Assembly (NCBI RefSeq): GCF_019457595.1
Contig: NZ_CP080419.1
Coordinates: 1 to 64,000 of the forward strand
Direction of reading: 5' to 3'
Length of the DNA stretch: 64,000 bases
DNA from: Shewanella psychrotolerans
Lineage (GTDB): Bacteria > Pseudomonadota > Gammaproteobacteria > Enterobacterales > Shewanellaceae
Numbering within the stretch: position 1 is the first letter of the stretch; each line of letters begins with the position of its first letter. Below are positions 1-12,955 of the stretch, in pieces. Both the position numbers and the translations under genes were made by a program. The notes below the pieces were generated by a model that worked only from the letters and a program-made list of their open reading frames with translations, was not told the DNA's origin and ran no database searches.

Positions 1-1383
1 GTGGCGGTTTCACTTTGGCAGCAATGTATCGGACGACTACAAGACGAGCTATCGGCTCAGCAATTCAGTATGTGGATCAGACCGTTACAAGCCGAAATGG
101 ACGGGGATACTCTAGTGTTATATGCACCGAATCGATTCGTTCTCGATTGGGTTAGAGATAAGTACCTTAATACCATTAATCAATTTTTTACTGAGCAAAT
201 GGGCAGTAATGCGCCTAAGTTGCGTTTTGATATTGGTAGTCGTCCAGCGAATAAACCAGCCACTCCAGCAGCGTCGGTGAGAATGCCTGCTGCGCCATCT
301 GCAAATAAATCGCCGAGTAAGCCGTCTTTTAATACCAATGAGCCTTCGGTTAGCACGAATCATAGAAGTAATATCAATCCCACGTATCAGTTTGATAACT
401 TCGTTGAGGGTAAATCTAACCAACTGGGTAAAGCGGCAGCGCTGCAAGTGTCAGAAAATCCCGGTGGCGCATATAACCCGCTATTTCTTTATGGTGGTAC
501 AGGTTTAGGTAAGACCCACTTATTACATGCTGTGGGTAATGGCATTATCAAGAATAATCCGAATGCTAAAGTGGTTTATATGCATTCTGAAAGATTCGTA
601 CAGGATATGGTTAAAGCCCTGCAAAATAATGCGATTGAAGAGTTTAAGCGTTACTACCGTAGTGTCGATGCATTATTTATTGATGATATTCAGTTTTTTG
701 CTAATAAAGATCGATCACAAGAAGAGTTTTTCCATACCTTTAATGCCTTGCTCGAAGGGAATCATCAGATCATCTTGACCTCTGATCGTTATCCAAAAGA
801 GATTGACGGCGTTGAAGATCGCCTTAAGTCGCGTTTTGGTTGGGGTCTTACCGTTGCAATTGAGCCTCCGGAATTAGAAACCCGTGTTGCTATTTTAATG
901 CGTAAAGCGCAAGAGAGTGGTATTAACCTCCCGGATGAAGTTGCTTTCTTTATTGCCAAGCGATTGAGATCAAACGTGCGTGAGTTAGAGGGCGCATTAA
1001 ACCGTGTTATTGCTAACGCAAACTTTACAGGTCGTCCGATCACTATCGATTTTGTGCGCGAAGCACTAAGAGATCTCTTGGCTCTGCAAGAAAAATTGGT
1101 CACTATAGACAATATTCAGAAAACTGTAGCTGAATATTACAAGATCAAGATGGCCGATATGTTGTCTAAGCGTCGTTCCCGCAGTGTGGCGCGCCCAAGA
1201 CAGATGGCAATGGCACTGTCGAAAGAGTTAACTAACCAAAGCTTACCTGAGATTGGTGATGCCTTTGGTGGTCGTGACCACACCACTGTGTTGCACGCAT
1301 GTCGTAAAATTGCGCAGCTTCGTGAAGAAAGCCATGACATTAAAGAAGATTATGCTAACTTGATCCGTACGTTATCTTCATAA
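1..1383 (+). CDS. dnaA: Chromosomal replication initiator DnaA
   Basis: DnaA is the AAA+ ATPase that binds DnaA boxes and melts the origin to load the replisome. The 460-residue protein has the expected order: an N-terminal DnaB/DiaA-interaction domain, a poorly conserved linker (about residues 80-125), a Walker A motif GGTGLGKT (about 165-172), Walker B with the Asp pair near 228-229, and a C-terminal DNA-binding domain ending with the signature [15 protein letters not shown]. The start is GTG at base 1; the window begins there, so its ribosome binding site is not visible. It leads the classic dnaA-dnaN-recF-gyrB cluster, 20 bases ahead of dnaN. Length is normal for the family. Confidence 0.98.
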   Translation: MAVSLWQQCIGRLQDELSAQQFSMWIRPLQAEMDGDTLVLYAPNRFVLDWVRDKYLNTINQFFTEQMGSNAPKLRFDIGSRPANKPATPAASVRMPAAPSANKSPSKPSFNTNEPSVSTNHRSNINPTYQFDNFVEGKSNQLGKAAALQVSENPGGAYNPLFLYGGTGLGKTHLLHAVGNGIIKNNPNAKVVYMHSERFVQDMVKALQNNAIEEFKRYYRSVDALFIDDIQFFANKDRSQEEFFHTFNALLEGNHQIILTSDRYPKEIDGVEDRLKSRFGWGLTVAIEPPELETRVAILMRKAQESGINLPDEVAFFIAKRLRSNVRELEGALNRVIANANFTGRPITIDFVREALRDLLALQEKLVTIDNIQKTVAEYYKIKMADMLSKRRSRSVARPRQMAMALSKELTNQSLPEIGDAFGGRDHTTVLHACRKIAQLREESHDIKEDYANLIRTLSS

Positions 1384-1403
1384 AATCTGGGAAATTGAAA
1401 CTA

Positions 1404-2504
1404 ATGAAATTTTCAATTGATAGGGATGCCCTATTAAAGCCGCTTCAACTCGTTAGTGGAGCGGTGGAGAGACGACATAACTTGCCTATTCTGGCAAACC
1501 TTTTAGTTGAAGTAAGTGGTCACTCACTTAAGTTGACCGGTACCGATTTAGAGGTCGAACTCGTCGGCCAAGCGCAACTTGAGGGAGAGGTCATCGAAGG
1601 ACGAACGACCGTTCCGGCTAAGAAATTTCTCGATATTGTTAAATCACTTCCCGATCAAGTCGAACTTAAAATTGAGCAGCAGGAAAACCGCCTGTTGCTG
1701 CGTTCTGGTCGCAGTCGTTTTACTTTGGCGACACTACCTGCCGAAGAATACCCGAACGTAGAAGCCTTCCAGGCCGACATTCAATTTACCATCAAACAAG
1801 GTACGCTTAAGTCACTTATCGATGCGACTCAGTTTTCAATGGCAAACCAAGACGTACGTTATTACTTGAACGGTTTGTTGTTAGAAACCGAGGGCAACGT
1901 ATTACGCGCGATTGCCACCGATGGTCATCGCTTAGCATTAAGCCATCGTATGATTGAAGAGTCCTTACCTGAAAAACAGGTCATTGTACCGCGCAAAGGC
2001 GTGTTAGAGCTGCAACGCTTGTTTGAAGGTGAAGATCTTGATGTGACCATAGCGATTGGTGATAACGCGATTCGTGCAACGACACAGAGTGCGGTATTTA
2101 CCAGTAAGCTTGTCGATGGTCGATTCCCTGATTATCGCCGCGTACTGCCTAAAGGTGGCGATAAAGTGGTTATCGCAAGTCGTAACCACCTTAAACAGGC
2201 ATTGCTGCGCGCCTCTATTCTGTCGAATGAGAAGTTCCGTGGTGTGCGTGTACAGCTAGAGCAGAATTTAATTAAGATCACCGCCAATAACCCTGAACAG
2301 GAAGAAGCGGAAGAGATCTTAGATATCGAATATGACAATACGCCGTTAGAAATTGGCTTTAACGTGAGCTATCTGCTGGATGTATTGAACAACTTACCTT
2401 CCGATGATGTGCGTATCACCTTAATCGATGGCAACTCCAGCGCCTTGATTGAGAACCATATCGAAGAAGATTCCATGTACGTTGTTATGCCAATGCGCCT
2501 CTAA
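1404..2504 (+). CDS. dnaN: DNA polymerase III sliding clamp, beta subunit
   Basis: The beta clamp is a ring-shaped dimer that tethers DNA polymerase III to DNA. The 366-residue product starts MKFSIDRDALLKPLQ, the usual DnaN N-terminus, and ends with the conserved VVMPMRL. A TTG nine bases upstream in frame would add MKL, but the ATG at 1404 fits the family start. The gap to dnaA is too short for an independent intergenic promoter, so co-transcription with dnaA is likely. A perfect hairpin follows before recF. Confidence 0.98.
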   Translation: MKFSIDRDALLKPLQLVSGAVERRHNLPILANLLVEVSGHSLKLTGTDLEVELVGQAQLEGEVIEGRTTVPAKKFLDIVKSLPDQVELKIEQQENRLLLRSGRSRFTLATLPAEEYPNVEAFQADIQFTIKQGTLKSLIDATQFSMANQDVRYYLNGLLLETEGNVLRAIATDGHRLALSHRMIEESLPEKQVIVPRKGVLELQRLFEGEDLDVTIAIGDNAIRATTQSAVFTSKLVDGRFPDYRRVLPKGGDKVVIASRNHLKQALLRASILSNEKFRGVRVQLEQNLIKITANNPEQEEAEEILDIEYDNTPLEIGFNVSYLLDVLNNLPSDDVRITLIDGNSSALIENHIEEDSMYVVMPMRL

Positions 2505-2516
2505 TTTGGTCCTTAT

Positions 2517-2539
2517 TAACGCCACGCCCTGTGGCGTTA
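2517..2539 (+). terminator. Hairpin between dnaN and recF, possible attenuator
   Basis: A perfect 9-bp stem (TAACGCCAC / GTGGCGTTA) encloses a 5-base loop. The stem is followed by GTCTATTTG rather than a clean T-run, so it is at best a weak intrinsic terminator. It could reduce read-through from dnaAN into recF-gyrB or stabilise the upstream mRNA. Confidence 0.45.
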
Positions 2540-2573
2540 GTCTATTTGCTTAGGCTGAACTACTGAGTAATTA

Positions 2574-6090
<3,517 letters not shown>

Positions 6091-6112
6091 GTCTTATTGA
6101 CCGTTAGTCAGC

Positions 6113-6142
6113 AAAAGCCTCAGAGAGATCTGGGGCTTTTTT
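6113..6142 (+). terminator. Intrinsic terminator of gyrB
   Basis: AAAAGCCTCAG pairs with CTGGGGCTTTT (one G-T pair) around a short loop and runs into six T's. It lies 22 bases after the gyrB stop and closes the dnaA-dnaN-recF-gyrB unit. Confidence 0.9.
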
Positions 6143-6160
6143 GTTGCTCATTTTTGAATA

Positions 6161-6426
6161 ATACCAATTAGTATAAAGATGTGATCGCTCAGTGAGAATT
6201 TAGCGCTTATGAGGCAAGGCAACGAGTGAAGAGCATAGTTGTTCTACGATCAAACTCGTTAACACTGCATCAAAAGTGCTAAAACTCGCCTGTTAGGCGT
6301 GTTTTTTACCTTCCTACTTCTGCGTTGAATGGCCTCACAAGGGAACAACCATTCCATCATCCATTCGCCTTGAATTAGTTACCAAAAAACACGCTGAGTA
6401 GATCACTTTCTTATACTGATTGGTAT
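6161..6426. repeat. MITE-like element, 266 bp, non-coding
   Basis: The element is bounded by 26-base imperfect terminal inverted repeats: left ATACCAATTAGTATAAAGAT followed by GTGATC, right the near-complement ending TTGGTAT (about 22 of 26 positions match). Inside are nested inverted repeats: TTTAGCGCTT at 6199-6208 against AAGTGCTAAA at 6274-6283, and AACGAGT at 6221-6227 against ACTCGTT at 6254-6260, so the left half could fold into a long hairpin. There is no coding sequence. No clear target duplication was found at the edges. This stretch plus simple sequence to 6534 fills the gyrB-pxpA gap. Confidence 0.7.
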
Positions 6427-6534
6427 AACGATCGTGATAAAGAATGAGTTGGAGGTGGGACAAGCTGGCCATCATCCATTGCCCTCGGACTCATCAGAGC
6501 GCGAGTAGTATTCGTTTGCTATAAAGCTCGTAGC

Positions 6535-7287
6535 TTATGTTGGTTGGGATAGATGTCGGCTGATAAGCTGAGCGAAGGCTAGTGCGTGCTCATTGTCGCC
6601 ATGCAGGCAAATGCTGGTCGCCTTTATGATGACCGATTTTCCATCTAGCGTAGCAATAGGTTGGCTATTGATAATGTTTTCGACTTGTTTCATTGCGGTT
6701 TGAGGGTTTTCGATAACGGCGCCAACAAGGCGGCGTGATGCCAGTGCGCCGTTGGCTAAATAGGCTCTGTCGGCAAAGGCTTCTTCAATAACTTCAATAC
6801 CTTGCGCACGTGCTTGCTGGACGAGAGAGCTGCCGGCTAGCATCATGAGTTTTAGGTCTGGATCGACTAACTTTATCGCGTCGATAATGATTTGTCCCAA
6901 ATCGCTATTTTCAGCCGCTTGGTTATATAACGCACCATGAGGCTTAACATGGTGTAGTTTCACCTCTAAGGTATTGCAGATTTGTTTTAAAGCACTAATT
7001 TGATCGACTATCGAGTCCAATAACTCATTCGGGCTTAACTCCATGGTTTGACGGCCAAAATTAGCCCTATCAGGGTAACTTGGGTGAGCGCCTATCAGTA
7101 CATTACATTGCTTGGCGAGTGTAACTGTTTGGCACATGGAGGCTTGATCGCCCGCATGGCCACCACAGGCGATATTGGCGCTGGTGATGATGTGCAGTAA
7201 GGCTGCGTCATTTACACCTCCCTCACCCAAATCGGCATTGAGATCGATTGGATAACGCCGCCCAATTTGCTTTGTGTTAGCAGCCAT
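6535..7287 (-). CDS. pxpA: 5-oxoprolinase subunit A (LamB/YcsF family)
   Basis: PxpA works with PxpB and PxpC in ATP-dependent cleavage of 5-oxoproline (pyroglutamate) to glutamate, clearing a damage product of glutamine and glutamate. The 250-residue protein carries the family N-terminus DLNADLGEG, ANIACGGHAGD near residue 35, and HVKPHGALYNQ near 115. It overlaps the end of pxpC by 11 bases and is the last gene of a pxpB-pxpC-pxpA operon, the order also seen in E. coli ybgJKL. Confidence 0.92.
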   Translation of the reverse strand: MAANTKQIGRRYPIDLNADLGEGGVNDAALLHIITSANIACGGHAGDQASMCQTVTLAKQCNVLIGAHPSYPDRANFGRQTMELSPNELLDSIVDQISALKQICNTLEVKLHHVKPHGALYNQAAENSDLGQIIIDAIKLVDPDLKLMMLAGSSLVQQARAQGIEVIEEAFADRAYLANGALASRRLVGAVIENPQTAMKQVENIINSQPIATLDGKSVIIKATSICLHGDNEHALAFAQLISRHLSQPT

Positions 7288-8209
7288 CCATTGCCCTCGC
7301 TAAACGATAATGATACTGCTGCCACTCATAGTTAGCACTCTGTGCCTGATTCGGACTGATATGCTGGAACATAAGATCTTGCCCCGGTCTCATCTGCGCC
7401 ACCTTCCATAAGTCGGCTTCGATCACGCAGGCTATTCTAGGATAGCCGCCTGTGGTTTGCGCATCTGCCATCAATACAATGGGTTGGCCATTAGGTGGCA
7501 CTTGTACCACCCCAGGCATCACGCCATGCGAGCGTAAGCTCATCTCTGTATCGGTTGATAGGGTTTGGCCTGTAAGCCGAGTTCCCATTCGATTGCTCTG
7601 ATTTGACACTTTCCAAGAGGTATGCCAAAACGTTTTTTTACTCGATGGACTAAAGAGCGGCAATTCTGGACCAGGAAGAGCTCTTAAGATGCCGTCGTTA
7701 GCGCGTTGTACCGCGCCAATAGGACGACTAAATTTACCAAATTCCGCTGCGCCTATGTTCAATCTATCGCCAATTTCAAGATAGCGCCCATGATGTCCAC
7801 CGAACTGGTTGGTGATGTCGGTGCCTTTGCCATTTAAAACCGCCGGACACTCAACGCCTCCCATGATGGAGAGGTAGCCGTACATCCCGTATTTCGGGCC
7901 GCGCACGCGCAGTATCTCACCTTTATTAACTTTACTGCGCCAGCCATTCCATAGGGGTCTGTTGCTGATGGTGGCATCAAAGTGTCCGCCACATAGGGCG
8001 ACCCAAGTGTCGGTTTCAAAGCGGATAGTAAATTCTCCAGCACTAAACTCCAATGCGGCGCAGTTATCGGGGTTTGCCACTAAGCTATTCGCGAGGATCA
8101 ATGCCTGTCTGTCTATTGCACCGCCGATAGGAACACCTAAATGGGCGACACCAGTGCGGCCTAGATCTTGGATCGTAATATGGCTGTTGGCTTGCTCAAT
8201 GTGGATCAT
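7277..8209 (-). CDS. pxpC: 5-oxoprolinase subunit C, carboxyltransferase-like
   Basis: This is the PxpC/YbgK subunit (AHS2, biotin-dependent carboxyltransferase-like fold). The 310-residue protein shows the family features GRTGVAHLGVPIGGAIDR near the N-terminus, YGYLSIMGG near residue 110, and PIVLMADAQTTGGYPRIA near 245. The start codon overlaps the end of pxpB (4-base overlap), which suggests translational coupling. Product and role follow from the E. coli and B. subtilis family. Confidence 0.9.
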   Translation of the reverse strand: MIHIEQANSHITIQDLGRTGVAHLGVPIGGAIDRQALILANSLVANPDNCAALEFSAGEFTIRFETDTWVALCGGHFDATISNRPLWNGWRSKVNKGEILRVRGPKYGMYGYLSIMGGVECPAVLNGKGTDITNQFGGHHGRYLEIGDRLNIGAAEFGKFSRPIGAVQRANDGILRALPGPELPLFSPSSKKTFWHTSWKVSNQSNRMGTRLTGQTLSTDTEMSLRSHGVMPGVVQVPPNGQPIVLMADAQTTGGYPRIACVIEADLWKVAQMRPGQDLMFQHISPNQAQSANYEWQQYHYRLARAMDGC

Positions 8210-8868
8210 GATGTAAATGACCTGACTGGAACGAAAGTAACGATATCACCAGGCTGTAATAGGTTGGGAGAGTGCTGCAGCGGGTTAAATAACTTAAGAT
8301 TGGTTTGGCCGATAAGTTGCCATCCTCCTGGGCTTTGGCTTGGATAGATACCCGTTTGCTCACCACCTATCCCAACTGAACCAGCGGGCACTTGCTGTCG
8401 AGGTGTTGATAATCTTGGGGAGTGTAATGAGGTTGGTAAGCCATCGAGATAGGCAAAACCGGGTTGAAACCCAATGAAAAACACTTGGTATTTGGCGCTA
8501 CTGTGTTGGCTAATAACCTCTTCGACGCTAAGCTGGTGGGTTTTGGCGACATTGTCGATATCTGGGCCATACTCACCACCATATATCACGGGGATATCGA
8601 TATTTCGTTGGGGTAATGAATGTTGCGACGCCTCATCCCATAATTTTTGTAGTATCGCTTCACCAGATTTAAGCCGTTCGGCGTTATCAAAATAGAGAGT
8701 TAGGTTATTCATCCCGGGAACCGCATTGAGCACATCTGCTAGATTTCGGCAGCTGTCAGCTATCCAGCAAAGCTTGTTTTGCAGGGCAAAATCGATAGCA
8801 GCTCGTGGTGCAGGGTCCAGCACCAAGGAGTTTTCACCTAGAGGATAGATGATATTTTCAGATACCAT
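8206..8868 (-). CDS. pxpB: 5-oxoprolinase subunit B (KipI-like)
   Basis: This is the AHS1/KipI-family subunit of the 5-oxoprolinase complex. In the 220-residue protein the characteristic block VFFIGFQPGFAYLDGLP is followed by PRLSTPRQQVPAGSVGIGG and a QSPGGWQLIG motif. It is first in the operon; the ATG at 8868 has only a weak ribosome binding site upstream, so a slightly different start cannot be excluded. Earlier names treated such proteins as allophanate hydrolase or kinase-inhibitor subunits; the pxpBCA context argues for oxoprolinase. Confidence 0.9.
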   Translation of the reverse strand: MVSENIIYPLGENSLVLDPAPRAAIDFALQNKLCWIADSCRNLADVLNAVPGMNNLTLYFDNAERLKSGEAILQKLWDEASQHSLPQRNIDIPVIYGGEYGPDIDNVAKTHQLSVEEVISQHSSAKYQVFFIGFQPGFAYLDGLPTSLHSPRLSTPRQQVPAGSVGIGGEQTGIYPSQSPGGWQLIGQTNLKLFNPLQHSPNLLQPGDIVTFVPVRSFTS

Positions 8869-9015
8869 GGCAATTTAGACCTAGTTGCGGGAACGATAAG
8901 GTTAAGTCTAACTTGGCTTTGTATCATCGCTCAAGCATTGCACTGAAATGAGTGAATTCGAAATTGTGTGCTGAGGATGTATTATATTCATTGGGATTAC
9001 TATCCTCGGTCATAA

Positions 9016-9043
9016 AAAAACGCACCACTAAGGGTGCGTTTTT
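9016..9043 (-). terminator. Intrinsic terminator of glyQS
   Basis: An 11-bp perfect stem (AAAAACGCACC / GGTGCGTTTTT) lies just downstream of glyS. Read on the minus strand it ends in a run of U's. It is A/T-flanked on both sides and could also work in the other direction. Confidence 0.85.
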
Positions 9044-9060
9044 ATTAGCAAACTTTATGC

Positions 9061-11130
9061 TTATTGCAGTAGCGAGATGTCAGCCGCGTGTAAGAACTGC
9101 TCACGTAGGCTCGATAACAAGGCTAGGCGGTTGTTCTTCAGTGCTTCATCATCAGCCATCACCATCACATCTTCAAAGAAGGTATCCACGCTTTCACGTA
9201 GGTTTGCCAGCAGTGAAAGGGCTTCTTGATAGTTAGCTGCAGCAAACAGCGGTGCAAGCAGAGGCTGTAGCTCATTAATCTTAGCGGCTAGAGCTTTTTC
9301 GGCACCTTCAACTAACAAGTTATCGTCGATAGTGGCTGGAAGCTCACCTTCAACTTTAGCTAGGATGTTAGATACACGCTTATTGGCTGCAGCGAGTGCT
9401 TGAGCTTGCTCAAGAGTTCTAAAGTGAGCAACCGCTTTGATACGGCTTTCAAAATCGGCCGGTGAAGTTGGGCGACGTGCAAGCACGGCTAAGATCACAT
9501 CGACACTCACATCTTGATCTTGATACCAAGCACGGAAGCGACCCATAAAGAACTCAAGTACCTGCTCGGCGACATTGTCGTTGCTGAGGTTTTGACCATG
9601 AAGCTCTTGTGCTTTTGCTATCAGATCAACAAGATCAAGCGGTAAGTTATTCTCTAAACAGATACGCAGCACACCAATGGCAGCGCGGCGTAAGGCGAAT
9701 GGATCGGCTGCGCCTTTTGGTGCTTGGCCAATACCAAAAATCCCCACTAAAGTATCGAGCTTCTCTGCTAACGCAACACAGATAGAGATCGGTGCGGTTG
9801 GCACTGTATCACCAGAGAATTTAGGTTTGTACTGCTCAGCGAGTGCAACCGCTACGGCATCGGTTTCACTATCTAGACGCGCATAGTGCATGCCCATGGT
9901 GCCCTGCAGATCGGTGAACTCCATCACCATATTGGTCATCAAGTCTGATTTAGATAGAAGACCGGCACGAGCGGCTTCTTCTTTGTTTGCACCAATGCTG
10001 TTGGCAATGAAGGCTGCCAAAGCTGAAATGCGTTCGACGCGCTGTTTGATGGTACCTAACTGCTTTTGGAATACCACGGTATCAAGGCTAGCAAGACGAG
10101 ACTCAAGCGACTGCTTTTTGTCGGTTTCGAAGAAGAACTCAGCATCGGCAAGACGTGGGCGAACCACTTTTTCGTTACCAGCAATAATCTGCGCTGGATC
10201 TTTAGATTCGATGTTAGTGACAAAAATAAAGTTTGGTAGCAGTGCGCCAGCTTTATCGAATACTGGGAAGTATTTTTGATCGCCTTTCATGGTGTAAACC
10301 AAGGCTTCTGCTGGCACGTCGAGGAATTTCTCTTCGAAGTTGGCGGTCAATACCACTGGCCACTCAACCAGTGAGGTCACTTCCTCTAGTAGATCATCTT
10401 CAAGATCGGCCACACCACCAATTTTAGCGGCAGCAGCTTCGGCGCCCGCTTTAATGATCGCTTTACGCTCAGCGTAATCGGCTAACACTTTACCTTGCTC
10501 TTTAAGCGCACTGAGGTAGTTGTCGGCATGATCTAGTTCTAAGGTATCAACGCCCATAAAGCGATGACCGCGTATGGTACGGGCAGACTTTATGCCAAGT
10601 AGTTCGCCTTCAATTAGCTCGCTACCCATAAGCATGGTCACGGTGTGCACAGGACGGATAAATTGAGTCTTGCTGCTGCCCCAACGCATAGGCTTTGGAA
10701 TGGGGAGCTTGTCTAGTGCGCGCTGCGCCATGTCGGTGATCAGTGACTTTGTTTCAACACCAACTACTTTAGCTTGATGTAATAGCCACTCGCCTTTATC
10801 GGTTTTTAGGCGCTCAGCTTGCTCAACGGTAATGCCGTTGCCGCGAGCCCAGCCCATTGCGGCTTTAGTTGGATTGCCATCGGCATCGAATGCTTGAGCG
10901 ATGGCTGGACCGCGCTTCTCTACAACCTTGTCGGCCTGTGCCAATACCAGTTGCTTAACATTGATGGCTAAGCGACGTGGAGCGGCGTACCAAGTTGCCG
11001 ATTCAAAACTGAGTTCTGCTTTGTTTAGCTCTTCTTCGAAGTTAGCTAAAAACGATTCAGCTAAGTTACGTAGTGCTTTGGGTGGTAACTCTTCGGTGCC
11101 TACTTCAATGAGTAAGTTTTCAAATTTCAT
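9061..11130 (-). CDS. glyS: Glycyl-tRNA synthetase beta subunit
   Basis: GlyS is the beta subunit of the bacterial alpha2beta2 glycyl-tRNA synthetase and carries the tRNA-recognition and HD-like domains. The 689-residue product begins [21 protein letters not shown], the usual start; an upstream extension overlapping glyQ is not supported. The conserved segments [14 protein letters not shown] and [10 protein letters not shown] are present and the length matches the family. It follows glyQ by 13 bases in one operon. Confidence 0.97.
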   Translation of the reverse strand: MKFENLLIEVGTEELPPKALRNLAESFLANFEEELNKAELSFESATWYAAPRRLAINVKQLVLAQADKVVEKRGPAIAQAFDADGNPTKAAMGWARGNGITVEQAERLKTDKGEWLLHQAKVVGVETKSLITDMAQRALDKLPIPKPMRWGSSKTQFIRPVHTVTMLMGSELIEGELLGIKSARTIRGHRFMGVDTLELDHADNYLSALKEQGKVLADYAERKAIIKAGAEAAAAKIGGVADLEDDLLEEVTSLVEWPVVLTANFEEKFLDVPAEALVYTMKGDQKYFPVFDKAGALLPNFIFVTNIESKDPAQIIAGNEKVVRPRLADAEFFFETDKKQSLESRLASLDTVVFQKQLGTIKQRVERISALAAFIANSIGANKEEAARAGLLSKSDLMTNMVMEFTDLQGTMGMHYARLDSETDAVAVALAEQYKPKFSGDTVPTAPISICVALAEKLDTLVGIFGIGQAPKGAADPFALRRAAIGVLRICLENNLPLDLVDLIAKAQELHGQNLSNDNVAEQVLEFFMGRFRAWYQDQDVSVDVILAVLARRPTSPADFESRIKAVAHFRTLEQAQALAAANKRVSNILAKVEGELPATIDDNLLVEGAEKALAAKINELQPLLAPLFAAANYQEALSLLANLRESVDTFFEDVMVMADDEALKNNRLALLSSLREQFLHAADISLLQ

Positions 11131-11143
11131 CTTTAATAATCCT

Positions 11144-12049
11144 CTACTTACACATTGGGAAACCAAGCGCTTCACGGGCTTGGTAATAGGATTCTGCAAC
11201 GGCTTTTGCCATGGTGCGAACGCGTAAAATATAACGCTGACGTTCGGTTACCGAAATCGCATGGCGGGCATCGAGTAAGTTAAAAGCGTGAGAGGCTTTC
11301 ATTACTTGCTCATAAGCGGGCAGTGGTAGCGGTGTTTCAAGTGCGAGTAGGTGGTTACAGGCTTTTTCACAGTCATCGAACTGCTTGAAAAGCACTTCTA
11401 CATTGGCGTGTTCAAAGTTGTAGGTAGACTGTTCAACTTCATTCTGGTGGAAAACATCACCATACATAATCTTGCCCATTGGACCATCGGTCCAAACAAG
11501 ATCATAAACGCTGTCAACCTCTTGAATGTACATGGCTAGTCGTTCTAAACCATAGGTGATCTCGCCTGTGACAGGGCTACACTCTAGGCCGCCTACTTGT
11601 TGGAAGTAAGTGAACTGAGACACTTCCATACCATTTAGCCAAACTTCCCAACCAAGGCCCCAAGCGCCAAGGGTTGGTGATTCCCAGTTATCTTCAACGA
11701 AACGCACATCGTGGATGCCCATATCGACACCAAGTGCTTCAAGTGACCCTAAGTAAAGCTCTTGAATATTGCTTGGTGAAGGCTTTAATACCACTTGGAA
11801 CTGGTAGTAGTGTTGTAGGCGGTTAGGGTTTTCTCCGTAACGGCCATCGGTTGGACGGCGACACGGCTGGACATAGGCGCTGCTCATTGGTTCTGGGCCT
11901 AATGAACGCAAGAATGTCATTGGATGGAATGTACCTGCACCCACTTCCATGTCCAGCGGTTGAACGATAGCGCAACCTTGCTGCGCCCAGTATTCTTGCA
12001 GGGTTAAGATAAATCCCTGAAATGTTTTTACGTCGTGTTTCGTCGTCAT
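11144..12049 (-). CDS. glyQ: Glycyl-tRNA synthetase alpha subunit
   Basis: GlyQ is the catalytic alpha subunit, a class II synthetase that adenylates glycine. The 301-residue protein has the family N-terminus [19 protein letters not shown], then [20 protein letters not shown] and [18 protein letters not shown]. It is the first gene of glyQS and is divergent from tag, with about 110 bases between the starts for both promoters. Confidence 0.97.
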   Translation of the reverse strand: MTTKHDVKTFQGFILTLQEYWAQQGCAIVQPLDMEVGAGTFHPMTFLRSLGPEPMSSAYVQPCRRPTDGRYGENPNRLQHYYQFQVVLKPSPSNIQELYLGSLEALGVDMGIHDVRFVEDNWESPTLGAWGLGWEVWLNGMEVSQFTYFQQVGGLECSPVTGEITYGLERLAMYIQEVDSVYDLVWTDGPMGKIMYGDVFHQNEVEQSTYNFEHANVEVLFKQFDDCEKACNHLLALETPLPLPAYEQVMKASHAFNLLDARHAISVTERQRYILRVRTMAKAVAESYYQAREALGFPMCK

Positions 12050-12158
12050 GTCTACTACTGTCAGCTGGTGATAGAAAATGGTTTCGATTATACCTTGTTG
12101 AAAACGGCTTATGTAGGTTATTTTTTATCTTAACGGTGGAAAATTGAGAAAAAATACC

Positions 12159-12728
12159 ATGGAAGTTAAACGTTGCGGCTGGGTGAGTAATGATCCCTTA
12201 TACCAAGCTTATCATGACGATGTGTGGGGACGGCCTGTCTATGACAGCCAGGAGCTGTTCGCTAAACTCTGTTTAGACGGTCAGCAAGCGGGCTTATCTT
12301 GGATCACTATTTTAAAGAAGCAGCAAAATTATGAGGCGGCGTTTGCTAATTTTGACCCTAAGATTATCGCTACTTTTGATGAGGAAAAGATAGAAGAATT
12401 ATTGCAAAATCCAGGTATTGTGCGTAATCGACTAAAAGTAAATTCGATTATTAAAAATGCCAAAGGCTATCTAGCATATGTAGAGCAGGGGAATGATTTT
12501 GCTACATTTTTATGGGGTTTTGTCGGTGGCGAGCCCATCATTAACCACTTTCATTCATTAGAACAATTGCCTGCGCAAACACCAGAGTCAGAAGCGATGT
12601 CAAAGGCCCTCAAAAAGCTTGGATTTAATTTTGTTGGTCCAACAATTTGTTATGCCTTCATGCAAGCGGTCGGTATGGTTAACGATCACTTGGTCGATTG
12701 CTTTTGCTATCAACAGGGTGATAAGTGA
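12159..12728 (+). CDS. tag: DNA-3-methyladenine glycosylase I
   Basis: Tag removes 3-methyladenine from alkylated DNA. The 189-residue product has the N-terminal zinc-binding Cys (KRCGWVSNDPLYQAYHDDVWGRP), the substrate-pocket block LFAKLCLDGQQAGLSWITILKK, and a C-terminal His/Cys region ending VNDHLVDCFCYQ. The ATG at 12159 fits the family start. A TTG at 12144 would add five residues and lies close after a GGTGGA, so the start is not fully certain. It is divergent from glyQ, and a parS-containing terminator follows. Confidence 0.93.
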   Translation: MEVKRCGWVSNDPLYQAYHDDVWGRPVYDSQELFAKLCLDGQQAGLSWITILKKQQNYEAAFANFDPKIIATFDEEKIEELLQNPGIVRNRLKVNSIIKNAKGYLAYVEQGNDFATFLWGFVGGEPIINHFHSLEQLPAQTPESEAMSKALKKLGFNFVGPTICYAFMQAVGMVNDHLVDCFCYQQGDK

Positions 12729-12826
12729 TGCCAGGTTTAGCCAGATATCGTTTAGCTATATAGACCTGTACTAATTATATTCGTCATTTCTAAAGTTGAG
12801 TTCACCAAATATCTTTGTGGTATTAA

Positions 12827-12867
12827 CAAAAAGGGGGTTCCACGTGGAACACCCTTTTTGTTTTTTT
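12827..12867. terminator. Bidirectional terminator with a parS core
   Basis: CAAAAAGGG at 12827-12835 pairs with CCCTTTTTG at 12852-12860, and the inner arms GTTCCAC / GTGGAAC extend the stem to about 16 bp with one mismatch. A T-run follows on the plus strand and the mirror A-run serves the minus strand, so it can end both tag and the convergent amidohydrolase gene. Confidence 0.85.
12836..12851. promoter_or_regulatory. parS centromere-like site
   Basis: GGTTCCACGTGGAACA matches the chromosomal ParB site of Pseudomonas-type genomes (TGTTCCACGTGGAACA) at 15 of 16 positions and has a perfect GTTCCACGTGGAAC palindrome. It forms the top of the terminator stem between tag and the amidohydrolase gene. 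Confidence 0.75.
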
Positions 12868-12955
12868 GATAAAGCCTATTTTTGGCCTAATTTGTAATTT
12901 TCATGAAATTAAAATTTTCGGCTAAAGTCTGGCAGATTTTAAAATTTAATTTTGA

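Noticed and set aside
1-60. Chromosome origin at the window start
   Set aside because: The window starts on the dnaA codon, and no DnaA-box cluster or AT-rich 13-mers are visible between dnaA and gyrB; the origin is probably upstream, outside the window.
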